DNA of 64,000 nt from Elmis aenea (taxonomy: Eukaryota > Arthropoda > Insecta > Coleoptera > Elmidae). The notes beneath the pieces are model-generated. The model did no database searches. It saw only the letters and a list, made by a program, of their open reading frames with translations, and was not told where the DNA came from. The position numbers were made by a program, and so were the translations under genes. The DNA lies in contig OX393577.1 of assembly GCA_947652605.1 (NCBI GenBank), positions 22,323,466 to 22,387,465 on the forward strand, read 5' to 3'. This document shows, one piece after another, positions 1 to 9,935 of this stretch. Every line of letters begins with the position of its first letter. Within the stretch, counting starts at the first letter, position 1.

Positions 1-1131
1 AATACTTAACTGACCCCAAACTTGAAGATAAGAATTCAATAAATTTGCATACTTTTAAATAAACGTTATACATTACATGTACCTAATAAAAAAATGCGAA
101 AATGTTAGAAGTTAGACTTTTAGTCGTCATGAAAAACAAATGTAATACATACAATTTATCAATAATTCCCTGAACAATCTTGCAAAATGCCATCAAAATA
201 AGTATATTATAGCAAATACTTAATTTGTGATGACAAAAAAAGTAAAAAATATAAAATAATAACAATTAGTGTTGAGTGATTAAATTTATTGGCAAACTGC
301 AGAAAAAATACCACAACTCCTAAACAAATCAAGTTAGCACCAATGTTGATGCACCTTTCACTAAATATAGAACACTAAATTGCTTAAAGGGAAATAAAAC
401 CAGCATTTTAGCTTAAAATACACTAAACATCTTTAACTTTTTAATTAATTTGATCCAAACTTGTTTTGTAGTAACTGCGAAGTGCAAGTTTAATTGAAAA
501 TATTTAATTGCAAAAAATTAAAAATCCCGTACATTAATTACGCTTATAATCTTCAATAAATTTTATAGTTGACATTTTAAACAAGGGCATGAAGGTAAGT
601 TCCACTAAGTCATGTCAGCTGCTGATTAATTACCTGTTTGTACTAATTTAGCTACCTCATTACGAAAGTCATGTCAAATAATTCATTATTTACTAAGAAC
701 GTAAGTTGACATAATGCCAATTTATATACACATTTTATAAGGGAATAATTTTTTACACAGCAATTATTTGTTTATTTTTATATTACCTTCTTAAGAATCC
801 CTCTACTTTGTTTACAGTAAGCAGAAAAGTTTTGCTAAATTTAAAATTGTTTCAGCAATTTTTACATAATATACCCAAGTGTCCATAAGCTAGTTAACTA
901 GTTTACTATACTAAAAAACAAGGTAATGTTATAAAGAATCGTCTTTGTACAACTTTTTTTAACTCAAAGCTGAGCTAAATAGTGCTAAAAATACGCAACA
1001 ATGTGTTCAGGGTGGTGAGTGACTATATTTTTTCAAAGAAAATGAGTCGCAAATTGCGTTTTGGCTGCAAAACATAATCAGAAATTAATAATAGCATAGA
1101 GAAAACCACATCAATTAGCACTCTTTGCTCA
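1..1131. other. Unique AT-rich non-coding DNA
   Basis: No open reading frame of convincing length or composition and no terminal repeat was found here. The short ORFs are rich in Phe, Ile, Tyr and Leu, as expected from AT-rich non-coding sequence. Confidence 0.6.
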
Positions 1132-1140
1132 CAAAAATAC

Positions 1141-1766
1141 GGGTCTAGGAACATTCTTCGCCCAAAATTCTTCGCCCACAATTCTTCGCTGCTACAAATC
1201 TTCGCCGCCACCATTTTTCACCCACAATTCTTCGCCCAAAATTCTTCGCCCACAATTCTTCGCTGCTACAAATCTTCGCCGCCACAATTTTTCGCCCACA
1301 ATTCTTCGCCCAAAATTCTTCGCCCACAATTCTTCGCTGCTACAAATCTTCGCCGCCACAATTTTTCGCCGCTTACAAGCATATCACAATTTTTTTTTGT
1401 AAATGTGATTGTTTTTATTTATAACGTAATTTTTACAGATTATTTTACATTAGCCTAAAGTTGTTTCTGTTGTATATTAATACTTCTTCTTTTAAAATTA
1501 TGTTTAAAAATTGCTGCATAAATAGCGTATGCTGTGATTTTTGATCCTGTTTATGTTATTATAGTATGAATAAAAATTAAGTAAACCTAACCTAACGTGA
1601 CCCGACCTATGTAAAATAATCTGTAAAAATTACGTTATAAATAAAAACACATTTACAAACAAAATTTGTGATATGCTTGTATGCGGCGAAAAAATGTGGC
1701 GGCGAAGTATTGTGGCGCCGAAGAATTGTGGGCGAAGAATTGTAGGCGAAGAATGTTCCAGACACG
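1141..1766. mobile_element. Foldback-like element, copy 1, with tandem-repeat inverted arms
   Basis: The left arm (about 1141-1375) is a tandem array of roughly 15-bp units of the type ATTCTTCGCCCACAA, with variants reading GCTGCTACAAATC. The right arm (about 1681-1766) is the same array in reverse complement. The ends match as inverted repeats: GGGTCTAGGAACATTC on the left and GAATGTTCCAGACACG on the right. The flanks are CAAAAATAC (1132-1140) and CGAAAATAC (1767-1775), a 9-bp target duplication with one mismatch. Long inverted arms built of short tandem repeats plus a 9-bp duplication are the known hallmarks of Drosophila Foldback elements. The core encodes nothing recognisable. Short ORFs through the arrays are repeat translations. 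A second copy lies at 31596-32183 and shares the core. Confidence 0.85.
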
Positions 1767-1969
1767 CGAAAATACGACTAGAAGCCAATAATGCGTAAAA
1801 AGAGTACCACCCCAATAAATTTGGGGGCATTATTACGTTAAATAAAATATTAACAGATTGGAAATTCAATAAAAAAAAAAGTAAGTAAATGGTACGTATA
1901 AAAAAGTATAGTAAAAAGAATATATCGGCTACACTGTTACAAAATAAATTTCATGAAGTAAAATAAAAA

Positions 1970-2231
1970 TCTATAGGTACCAACCTATATAAAATATAAA
2001 AGAGCTTGTTTGTTCGTATGTTTGTTTGCTCGCTATAGCATCCTAGGTCCGTTGACCGATCGGGACCGAATTTTGCACAGTTACTATTTAGGACCCAACG
2101 GATTAAACGTCGTATAAAGAACGGCCGGGAACGTTTGGGAAGGTCCGCCGAACGCGAGCGCGGAGCGCGAGCAGTCTGGGATTGATAAAAGAGAATTGTA
2201 ATCATCTGGCAACGCCGGGTAAATCAGCTAG
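1970..2231 (+). mobile_element. Short non-autonomous Helitron
   Basis: The element begins TC (1970-1971) after an A and ends CTAG (2228-2231) before a T, which is the Helitron signature of insertion between A and T without duplication. The 5' end reads TCTATAGGTACCAACC, and the 3' end carries the short GC-rich motif GGCAACGCCGGGT about 10 bases before CTAG. At 262 bp it is far too short to encode Rep/helicase, so it must have been mobilised in trans. Its GC-rich body (for example around 2130-2180) stands out from the AT-rich surroundings. Confidence 0.75.
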
Positions 2232-2643
2232 TTTATTATAATTTAGGGAAACAAAATAAGTTTGAGTAATTTCATCCCGCACTTTTTAATGAGTGAGTAC
2301 ATCGTAAAATAAAGTTTCTGGATACCACTCGAAATGGAAATAATTTTGGAGAATTGCTTATGTTTTCCGCGGAAACATTGACTAAATTTACTTCACAAAA
2401 TGCTCCACACATTTATAGACGCCTTTTGTATCGTCACATTGTTGTGACTTTTCAAGAAAACGACAAACAACTATGGATAATTATATTTTTAGTTTTGAAA
2501 TCAGTGCATCAGTTTCGGAGATATTTATTAAAATAGCAGTAGGAAAATTAAGCAAAATCCAAATTTTGCTTTTTATCATGTTAAACTATTAAAAGTAAAA
2601 AAATATTGTAAAGGTTTCTTATATTTTTACTGCAGCTTTCAGT
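2232..2643. other. 3' flank of the RPGRIP1-like gene
   Basis: This is AT-rich sequence downstream of the minus-strand gene. It should contain the 3' untranslated region. No separate gene is seen. Confidence 0.5.
2524..2529 (-). promoter_or_regulatory. Candidate polyadenylation signal
   Basis: On the minus strand this reads AATAAA, about 115 bases after the stop codon of the gene at 2644-4206. The position is sensible, but the hexamer is common in AT-rich DNA. Confidence 0.4.
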
Positions 2644-4206
2644 TCATTCTAACAACCGATAATCATGAGGGGCCAATAATTTCAGAGCTATCTTTCTCAT
2701 AGCTAGAATGCCATCGACAGTAACCAATAAATAGCCCATTTCTTCTTCAGCTTTAAAACTTTTTACGGGAATTTGTTCCGTAGAATTATTAACTTCCAGT
2801 TGGACCAGTTTAAATACATCGAGTTCGCCAAATACAATCTCCTCACAAGTCTGAATTTGGTTTGCATCGGGAATCGGTTCACTAACAACATCGAACTGTA
2901 TGTTTTGTTGGTTTTTAATCATATCAGCCAGAAGCATACAATCAGAGTGATGCGTATCTTGGTCGATACTAAAACTTTTAGTGAAATTAAAGACGAGTTT
3001 CCCGCTTTGGTTTTTGGGCAAACTAACAGGAGTTTCCATTTCAGCACCCTTATGGGATAAGAACGTGTAAGTGACGAAAATTTGCTGAATATTTTCATTC
3101 CGCATTACCTTGCTCTCCGCATATAGCGACAAGTAGTGAATAGTGATGGTGACTTCTGGGTCGTACTTGTTCGATGGGATGGAATAATCGCGGATCCTGA
3201 CATGTAAGGTATCCGCATCTCTCCACTGGCGCCACTGGACGGTCGCCGGATTTTTTCCTCGAAGTATAGCGTACTCTTCCAAAGTTCTTCTCCAGTTGCA
3301 CTCCTCGAATAACCATTTGGTCCTTTCATGGAGCTCATTTGAAATTTCAGATTGCGTCGTCCGTAGTGCTTTATTACGGTTTAAAACTAGATCTAGTGCT
3401 TCTTTAAAGCGAAGTACTTCTGAACGTTGGGGGATCGTCAAAGCCGAAAGGCTTGACGCGCTGTCTAAAAGTGGTTTACTTGTATGCGAAGATTCTTCGT
3501 CAGCTTCTAATGCTACGCTATGTCTGTGGGCGGCTTCTGCTTTAAGCAAATTTAACTTTTCCTCATTACATTCCAACATATACCAAACAGATACTCTTGC
3601 AAAAGTCGATTGCCTATTTTCGGTATTTTCCTCGTTGAAGTTGATTTGATGACGTATTTTTGTATTAGGGCGTGTCAATACGTCATCAATATGCACTAAA
3701 GTGCTGCCAATAGTAGGTGGTTTATCTTTATCTGCCGAAAAAACGTGTAATTCAAATAGTATGAACTTGTCTGCCACGTAAGTGTAAAACTTGCCATTAA
3801 GCGGTATTTTATAAGTCCTAGAATAATTTAATACATTAATTTTGTGGTTAACAATAATTAGAGGAGTGCATGACGTTGGAAAATTCATGAACGTCCAGCT
3901 TACATGAAGGTTGCCGTTCTCACCAATGTTTTTTTTCAATCGTTTAAAACTCTGCTCTGCAAATTCGATGGACGACACATGTAATTGAAATGTACACTGT
4001 TCGACTTCCTCATCTAACGCTTCTGGTGCAGATGTTGAGGCGTGTTCTTCTTTAAACTGTTGCAGTTGGGACTTTGGTGGTTTTACATTTCTCACTAACT
4101 TTCCAGGATAAACCTTAGTTTTTGGCGTCATTTGATAATGACCTGTAGGTGTCAAAATTTGTTTGCTATTTTGTTGTGACAGTGGATTTAATTGATGTTC
4201 ACTCAT
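2644..4206 (-). CDS. RPGRIP1/RPGRIP1L-like (fantom) ciliary transition-zone protein
   Basis: This single uninterrupted 520-residue ORF is the only convincing host gene. Residues about 350-510 match the C-terminal RPGR-interacting C2-type domain of RPGRIP1 and RPGRIP1L: IFVTYTFLSH, ETPVSLPK, KLVFNFTKSF, IQFDVVSEP, TCEEIVFGELDV and GYLLVTVDGILAMR occur in family order. Residues about 71-213 (from CTFQLHVSSIEF to ARVSVWYMLEC) look like the preceding C2 domain. Residues about 258-310 are charged and probably helical. Family members are scaffolds of the ciliary transition zone, where they help gate entry of proteins into cilia; in insects that would mean sensory neurons and sperm. Vertebrate members exceed 1,200 residues with an N-terminal coiled coil, which is missing here. 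The Met at 4206 is the first in frame. I cannot tell whether this is a naturally short gene, the last exon of a longer one, or an intact retrocopy. The reading frame and codon use look maintained. Confidence 0.85.
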   Translation of the reverse strand: MSEHQLNPLSQQNSKQILTPTGHYQMTPKTKVYPGKLVRNVKPPKSQLQQFKEEHASTSAPEALDEEVEQCTFQLHVSSIEFAEQSFKRLKKNIGENGNLHVSWTFMNFPTSCTPLIIVNHKINVLNYSRTYKIPLNGKFYTYVADKFILFELHVFSADKDKPPTIGSTLVHIDDVLTRPNTKIRHQINFNEENTENRQSTFARVSVWYMLECNEEKLNLLKAEAAHRHSVALEADEESSHTSKPLLDSASSLSALTIPQRSEVLRFKEALDLVLNRNKALRTTQSEISNELHERTKWLFEECNWRRTLEEYAILRGKNPATVQWRQWRDADTLHVRIRDYSIPSNKYDPEVTITIHYLSLYAESKVMRNENIQQIFVTYTFLSHKGAEMETPVSLPKNQSGKLVFNFTKSFSIDQDTHHSDCMLLADMIKNQQNIQFDVVSEPIPDANQIQTCEEIVFGELDVFKLVQLEVNNSTEQIPVKSFKAEEEMGYLLVTVDGILAMRKIALKLLAPHDYRLLE

Positions 4207-4446
4207 CGATACGAAAAATAAGTAATAAGACTACTAAAATTTTTACGAGCAAGTAATGTCAAAATGACATTCAATGCAGCTTAAATTAGCGGCTAACCTA
4301 AAAAATTTCTTTGTTTATTATTAAATCACAAACTTCAACATTTTAGGCTCGGCTTTCATATGAGGAATAAGCAGAAATTAATTAATATTTTAAAGCACGC
4401 CTAATATTTTCTTAAATATTCTCTTTCAACAATGCTTTACATAAAA
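4207..4446. other. Upstream region of the RPGRIP1-like gene
   Basis: This short AT-rich region should hold the promoter and 5' untranslated region of the minus-strand gene. No TATA box was assigned with confidence. Confidence 0.4.
4285..4297 (-). promoter_or_regulatory. Weak RFX (X-box)-like motif upstream of the ciliary gene
   Basis: The near-palindrome ATTAGCGGCTAAC lies about 80-90 bases upstream of the start codon at 4206, the usual distance for RFX X-boxes in ciliary genes. It deviates from RYYRYY-N-RRNRAC at two positions. The location makes it worth noting, but the sequence match is weak. Confidence 0.2.
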
Positions 4447-4600
4447 GTAAATTCCAGTCCTTCAAAATTCCAACAAATCTTTTTTCGGGATACCTGCAAA
4501 ATAATCATGAAGAGCGGTATCAGTAAACTCCTTAACAAGATCTTTCTACCCTGTACGTTCCTTTCAAGTACAAAAAATAACTAAAAGTCGAAAATACGGT
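4447..4600 (-). pseudogene. Mariner transposase C-terminal remnant
   Basis: Reverse-strand translation gives DTALHDYFAGIPKKDLLEF with stops just upstream. This resembles the segment after the third catalytic Asp of mariner transposases and is similar to the remnant at 26911-27213. It is too short and broken to be active, and no terminal repeats were found. Confidence 0.55.
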
Positions 4601-5500
4601 AGATGCACAGTGCACACAGATGAATAATGTTATTTTTAATTCTGCTTATAACAATCAACCATAAAGTTGAATAACACTTTAATAATAAATAAAAAAAATT
4701 GATAAGAAATTGATAAGTTTTGAATAAACTATGGAGCTACAATAACGCGCATTGTTAGATTTTTAAGAAATATCAAATTGCGGGGGTCGCTCCGCTTGAA
4801 TAACCAGAGGACGATAAAGTTTAGAAGAAATAAAATTTTAAATAATTCAGGCAACACATGTTATTCTTTCGGGTTCTCTGCTTCGTCTTAAATAAATCCA
4901 TCATAGGTAGCGCAGTAAGTGGAGGATAATGGTGTACGTGGTGAATATTTCATAGCACGGTTCCCCCGGGGAGCTCATTAGAGGGGGCGCTGTCACGGAC
5001 TGCTGCGATTCCCACATCGCGCCACTCTCGTGATTGGCTCGCATCGGAAATATGATGGCGTTCTAATGCTTTTATAACCTAATGATTTCTTATCTTGTAT
5101 ACAAACAAATATCTTATTACTGAATTATGATATGCAAAAGAATGGACTAATCGATTTCCTTTTCAAACCAACTTCTAAAAGGATCTGTTACTCAATACGG
5201 TAGTCTTGTTGACATTTTCTTCAGAATCAATTAGACTTTTAGTTGACATTCGTAGCAATTATACAAAGCAAGACGCATATTAATTTAATGGGAACTACCC
5301 ACTCTCCTGCAGTTCTTTAACATAATGGAGCTACAATATGTATTTTTAGTTACCCACTATTTCGTTGATTTAAAAAAAAGTAAGACTCCTTTTATAACTG
5401 TGTAACGTCTTGTGTTTTAAATACTGTTTATTGCAACAATCTAACACTATTGTCAGTCGTGATGGATTTAGCGATCAAAATAGCTAAACATGTTATCTAG
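4601..5500. other. Non-coding DNA with a GC-richer block
   Basis: No gene was recognised. The block at about 4955-5060 is GC-rich compared with its surroundings and contains a reverse CCAAT (ATTGG), so it could be regulatory or the trace of a repeat. Confidence 0.4.
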
Positions 5501-5509
5501 GTAGGTAAC

Positions 5510-5735
5510 TGGAAAATGGAAAGAATAAAAATAATAAGCTCTTGTTCGCAAATGATATGGGAGAAAGAATTAAAAAACAAAATAAGACGCGGACGACCCA
5601 CGAATACGTAAAACAATGAGGTAGCAAACATACAAGGACGGACATGAAACCAAGCTAAAAAAAAAGGCGACGAACACGAGAAAATGGAAAGAAGCCATCC
5701 CCTCGACACCGCTGGTAGATAGAAGAGGCTGACGG
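5510..5735 (+). pseudogene. Non-LTR retrotransposon (LINE) RT C-terminal remnant
   Basis: Broken frames give RRGRP, then after frameshifts RKWKEAIPSTPLVDRRG followed by a stop at 5730-5732. This is the typical C-terminal tail of insect LINE endonuclease-reverse transcriptase proteins. Several stops and shifts show it is dead. The TA-flanked element at 5770-7595 sits immediately downstream. Confidence 0.6.
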
Positions 5736-5769
5736 ATAATACTAGTAATAAAATCAGAAAGGAAATATA

Positions 5770-7595
5770 CAGGGTGTCCTAAATTCGAGTAAATGCATGG
5801 GGATCTCGCTTATTTTAAGAGCTACGAGGTCGGTTAAAACAGGACAAAGATGCAAAATAAGATGCTCATCAAGTGTATTAGTTCAAAAGTTATTCCTGAA
5901 AAACTGAAAAAGTAAATTTTCGTTTTTTTGCACTACATATTTTGTAAATTGTTTAAGATACCGACAATCTGGAAGCACTTCTCCATGGCAACTTCCTACG
6001 CTTGCTATTTTGAGATAACATAAAATTTCCAACAACGTTTCGTCCCTTCAGAACCATCATCAACTTAATTTTTTTAAATACGGCGAAAAAATTTTAATCC
6101 CATAGTCGGTTAGCATTTTGTCTTCTGATTTCATTGATATATGACACTTAATATCTAAAATGATATTTTACCACAAAAATTTGAGAAAAACTCATTTTGT
6201 CCAATTTTTTAATCAAATGATCTCTTACAAAAAAAAAACAATTTTGTTGTTCTTTTGTTAAAACTGTCATTTTGACATTAATATGATCTTGATTAATTGT
6301 ATAATTTGCAACCAGCTCGAAATTCTTTGATATTTGTGCTTTAGTTCGCAATTTTTATTGTCACTTTGTTCTGGAAGAACATTTTTAATTTATTTATTTA
6401 TTCGCTATCCCTTCGTGTATTGCGGACTATTGTTAAAATAATTTTCGTCAATTATGGAAAATAAAAGGTGTTACAAATATGATATTGTAATTGATTTCAA
6501 TAAAATATTAAATAAACTGTTGAAAATTAAAAAGCATGCCATGAGAAAACAAAATTTTGTGTATTATGACATTTCTCGAATTCCTTAAAATGTGTTGATT
6601 ATCATATTTAATAAAATGGATTTAACAAACAAAGAAAAACGGGAAATGTTACAAATTTATTATTCTTCACATAGAAATTGTGATAAATCTGTTCATAATT
6701 ATCTTGAACTGTACCCAGAAAGACAACAACCATTTCGATGTTATTTTTATCTATTGCACAAAAACTCATCAAAGTATGGATCGTTTAAAAACCTGGCAAA
6801 TCTTATGGCAGCAGAGTGTCCAATGAAACTACAGATATTATTTTAGAACAGGTATATTGTTTTCATAAATATGAGCTTTGTTTATAAAATTATAAATATC
6901 ATACATTACGGTTCAAAACAACGCTTCGGTGTCCACAAGAGAAATTGCGGCAACGAATAGGTACTACCAGAAGTACAAGAACATCGTGAAAATTACAATT
7001 GCGAACAAAAGCACAAATATCAAAGAATTTCTAGCTGGTTGCAAATTGTACAATTAATCACGATCATATTAATGTCAAAGTGACAGTTTTAACAGAACAA
7101 CAAAAATTGTTTTTTTTTTGTTTTTGTTTGTATAAGATCATTTGATTCAAAAATTGGACAAAATGAGTTTTTCTCAAATTTTTGTGATAAAATATCATTT
7201 TAGATAAGAAGTGTCATATATCATTAAAATCAGAAGACAAAATGCTAACCGACTATGAGATTAAATTTTTTTCGGCGTATTTAAAAAAAATTAAGTTGAT
7301 GTTTCTGAAGAGACGAAACGTTGTTGGAAATTTTATGTTAACTCAAAATATAAAGCGTAAGAAGTTGCCATGGAAAAGTGCTTCCAGATTGTCGATATCT
7401 TAAAAAAATTAAGAAATAGGGCAAAAAAAATGAAAATCAATTTTTTCAGTTTTTCTTGAATAACTTTTGAACTAAGACCACTATTAAAATTTTCTTTGCA
7501 GATGCTTGATGAGTATCTAATTTCGCAATTTTAGACCTCGTAGCTCTTAAGATAAGCGAGATCCCCATGCATTTACTCGAATTTGGGACACCTTG
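5770..7595. mobile_element. TA-flanked palindromic DNA transposon with DUF4817-like ORF
   Basis: The element starts CAGGGTGTCCTAAATTCGAG and ends with the inverse CTCGAATTTGGGACACCTTG, flanked by TA at 5768-5769 and 7596-7597. The arms are long inverted repeats (about 5770-6340 and 7020-7595). Its interior holds the 84-codon ORF at 6592-6846. TA duplication and a helix-turn-helix ORF suggest a Tc1/mariner-type origin, but no DDE/D catalytic domain remains. A shorter relative, arms only, lies at 49193-49989. Confidence 0.8.
6592..6846 (+). CDS. DUF4817-like helix-turn-helix protein within a transposon
   Basis: The 84-residue product is best read from the second Met (MDLTNKEKREMLQIYYSSH), because that is where DUF4817 proteins start. 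It continues with NYLELYPERQQPFRCYFYLL. The LTNKEKREML and YPERQQPF blocks match the DUF4817 family, a small helix-turn-helix domain abundant in insect genomes and linked to mariner-like transposases, where it would bind transposon ends. The reading frame stops soon after the domain, so only the DNA-binding part is left. It lies centrally between the inverted arms of the element at 5770-7595. No host function is implied. Confidence 0.6.
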   Translation: MLIIIFNKMDLTNKEKREMLQIYYSSHRNCDKSVHNYLELYPERQQPFRCYFYLLHKNSSKYGSFKNLANLMAAECPMKLQILF

Positions 7596-7603
7596 TATAG
7601 AGG

Positions 7604-7737
7604 TCAGTTAAAGATGAAGGCGATAGAAAAAAAAAACAGGGAAAAAGGGCAGCTAAGTTGGTTAGAACACATACAAAATAACAGATGAAAAAATAACTAG
7701 GAAGGAATATAAAAGGAGACCACAAGAAGATGTAGAT
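7604..7737 (+). pseudogene. LINE RT C-terminal remnant, left part, cut by a hAT element
   Basis: Translation gives REKGQLSWLEHIQN and, after a shift, DEKITRKEYKRRPQEDVD, resembling the QLRWFGHVQRM and GRPRK region of LINE reverse transcriptases. A hAT remnant interrupts it at 7738, and the sequence resumes at 8563 with RPRKIW. It is degenerate. Confidence 0.5.
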
Positions 7738-8554
7738 TAGGGTTTCTCATATTTGACCATTTTGCTTGTCCCGGGATTCCGGGAAGAAATCGGCCTTTGT
7801 CCCGGGATTTCCCGTGATCCCGGGATGTAATAAATTATGTCAATATTTTAAAATTAATAACCCAAAAAATTAAGGGAACGGCTTATTACTTAAAGACCAA
7901 GTCATATATGTAATGCATTTTGCTCCATGATTATTACAAATAATTCAATAATATTGGTGAGAGAAACATACATTTGGGAATTATAACCTTTCTATTGCAA
8001 TTTCATATTTATGAATACAATAATATAATTTTTACAATGAATTTTTGTAATGTGATTTAAGAAAACAAAGGTGATCTGTGCTTCAGTCAATTAGTCTTTT
8101 TCTTAATTTATTAAACAAAAAGTCCTGCTGCATAAAATGCTCTCTCAGTCTCTATTGATGTAGGTGAAATTGTCTTGAGAGCATCTAGCAGCAAAGAAAA
8201 ATCGTTATTATCAATAAAATTTCATTTATAAACTATTTTGCTTTGAATTATCAGGGTACACCAAAATAAAACTGTAAAAGTATTTTGAAGATATTAACTT
8301 TGTAATGGAAACCGGGCTTCTTTGCGCCATACTAAAAAAAATAAATTATTTTGAAGTTTTTCCATAATTTACTGTTAGTAAAGACATTTTAAGCATAAAA
8401 TTCTGATAAGTTATGATAGTATTACAAAGATCTTAGCACAAAATAAACGAAAACAACACTTTTTTTAAATCCCGGGAAGTCCCGGGACAAAAAACATTTC
8501 CCGGGAAATATAAAATAGCTTAAAATGGACCGGGATCCCGGGAAAGAAACCCTA
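7738..8554. mobile_element. hAT element remnant with 8-bp target duplication
   Basis: The ends are TAGGGTTTC and GAAACCCTA, with CCCGGGA-rich subterminal repeats on both sides. The flanks are ATGTAGAT (7730-7737) and ATGTAGAC (8555-8562), an 8-bp duplication with one mismatch, as expected for hAT. It carries a decayed transposase C-terminus on the minus strand. Its TIR is related to that of the hAT element at 19474-23089. Confidence 0.8.
8085..8205 (-). pseudogene. hAT transposase C-terminal dimerisation domain, frameshifted
   Basis: The minus strand reads DFSLLLDALKTI then SPTSIETERAFYAAGLFV, and one extra T shifts the frame into NKLRKRLID. The block S-x(4)-ERxFxAAG followed by KLRxRL is the conserved core of the hAT C-terminal dimerisation domain of the ZBED-like group. 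It lies inside the hAT remnant at 7738-8554. The shift and the missing catalytic region make it inactive. Confidence 0.75.
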
Positions 8555-8562
8555 ATGTAGAC

Positions 8563-8700
8563 CCAGAAAAATCTGGTAAAAAGACAAGAGAAAAACAACT
8601 ATGGAATTAAGGAGGAGATTGAAAGACTACGAAAGAATGTGTGGATAGCCAAATGTGATGATGAAATGACTACATTAGTGGAAATTATATAATTTCTAGT
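8563..8700 (+). pseudogene. LINE RT remnant, right part
   Basis: This continues the LINE fragment after the hAT insertion. RPRKIW followed by a stop and Lys/Arg-rich sequence fits the basic tail of LINE reverse transcriptases. It is decayed. Confidence 0.4.
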
Positions 8701-9334
8701 CACTTTTTTAATAAATATAACAAAAGATTACCATTCAATTTCTGCGAATGACTCAAAAAGTTATGTTATTTGTTTTTAAGAGCATTTTACCATGTTCTGA
8801 ACTGACACGCTTTTCTGATGATAGTGATTAAAATGAAGCTATTAATACGTAACTGGGTTAACTAAAGACGCAGAATGATAATTCTATGTCAAACTATTAT
8901 TTCCAAATATATTCATATACTTACATAGACTTCATCACGAATGCTCATTTATCAGGCACATTTCCAATAAGTAACATTTCCCGTTACAACTCGGGTTGTG
9001 TATATAAATATATAGACCGCAGATAACTTCCATCCATGACAAATACAACGCTGTCGATTTAATATGACGTGCGTGCATCATGAAATATAAAATAAGATAT
9101 TCGGAAAAATGGTCGAAGAATAATAACTTTAAATTACATACTAAAATTGTCATCGACTGAAACACGCATCGCCTTCTATCTTAACTACATGTTGATACTT
9201 TTTGTACTAGCTCATTTCTTAGATTGTTAAATAATGCAATAGGAAGACGAATTAGCTGTCACGCAACAATTCAGACGTGTATTTTGACAAACCTTAAAAT
9301 ATTAATAACATACAATTCAATTTATTCGAGACTA
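8701..9334. other. Non-coding DNA
   Basis: I see no gene or terminal repeat in this stretch. Confidence 0.5.
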
Positions 9335-9594
9335 TACCAGGTGTCCCAGATTAGATTTCCAGCATAGGGATTTCGCTTATTATAAGAGATACACATTTGT
9401 TTAAATTAAATGAATTATTCTTAAGTGTGAGAGGAGCCACAATCGATTTTTAAAAGTACAAAATTCCTCGTGCTTCAGATGTTATAGCAAAACATATGAA
9501 AATGTCCAATTTCTGTTTTTTTCTCATAACTTGTTTGTCTTACTTATTACAACAATTCTAATTGCACCTCCTTTAGGTACGTTTTTACGTAGAA

Positions 9595-9935
9595 CTAGCG
9601 ATTCCGGAGCCCCTTTGGGGCTCCTTCACCGCTAGATCCCGGCTTGCGCGTAGAAGGTTCGAGCGTTTAAACGTTACGTCGAATTGACAAATTGTCAAAT
9701 TTTGACGAAATTCTCGCTCCAGACGACCCGATTTAAATGTTGTGTGTAAGATTTTGGCACGTTTTCCTCAATATCTTTTCCGGACGATTTTTTTGGGAAT
9801 TCTCATATAGCCTATGTTCTTTCCATGGTCCTATAGATTGTCTGTGCCAAATTTGGTCAGGATCGGATGAATGGTATAGGAATGCATAAAGGACAAACAT
9901 CCATACAAACATACATACATTCATTTGTATAGTAT
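9595..9935 (-). mobile_element. Non-autonomous Helitron A
   Basis: On the minus strand the 3' end is CTAG (9595-9598) followed by T. It is preceded by a perfect GC hairpin, GGAGCCCC-TTT-GGGGCTCC (9608-9626), as expected at Helitron 3' ends. The body shares with Helitron B the block around 9800-9900 (TGTGCCAAATTTGGTCAGGA). Its 5' end abuts the 3' CTAG of Helitron B and seems to lack the canonical TC. Confidence 0.7.

Noticed and set aside
1145..1327. ORFs of about 60 codons through the TTCTTCGCCC arrays (also 1023-1214, 1630-1869, 31521-31795, 31942-32228)
   Set aside because: They translate short tandem repeats in several frames and both strands, as expected of a repeat whose unit is a multiple of three.
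1141..1375. Possible CRISPR array
   Set aside because: Repeats are contiguous 15-bp units without unique spacers, the genome is animal, and the array lies in a foldback arm.
1951..2205. 84-residue ORF with basic residues
   Set aside because: It lies inside the 262-bp Helitron, which is non-coding; GC-rich repeat sequence gives open frames by chance.
2354..2536. Plus-strand ORF of 60 codons and the ORFs at 2773-3649 and 3095-3338
   Set aside because: They are random AT-rich sequence or shadows of the RPGRIP1-like gene in other frames.
7305..7320. CTGAAGAGACGAAACG as a hammerhead core (also about 6035 and 49690)
   Set aside because: The boxes are adjacent with no room for stem II, and it lies in DNA transposon arms rather than a Penelope terminal repeat.
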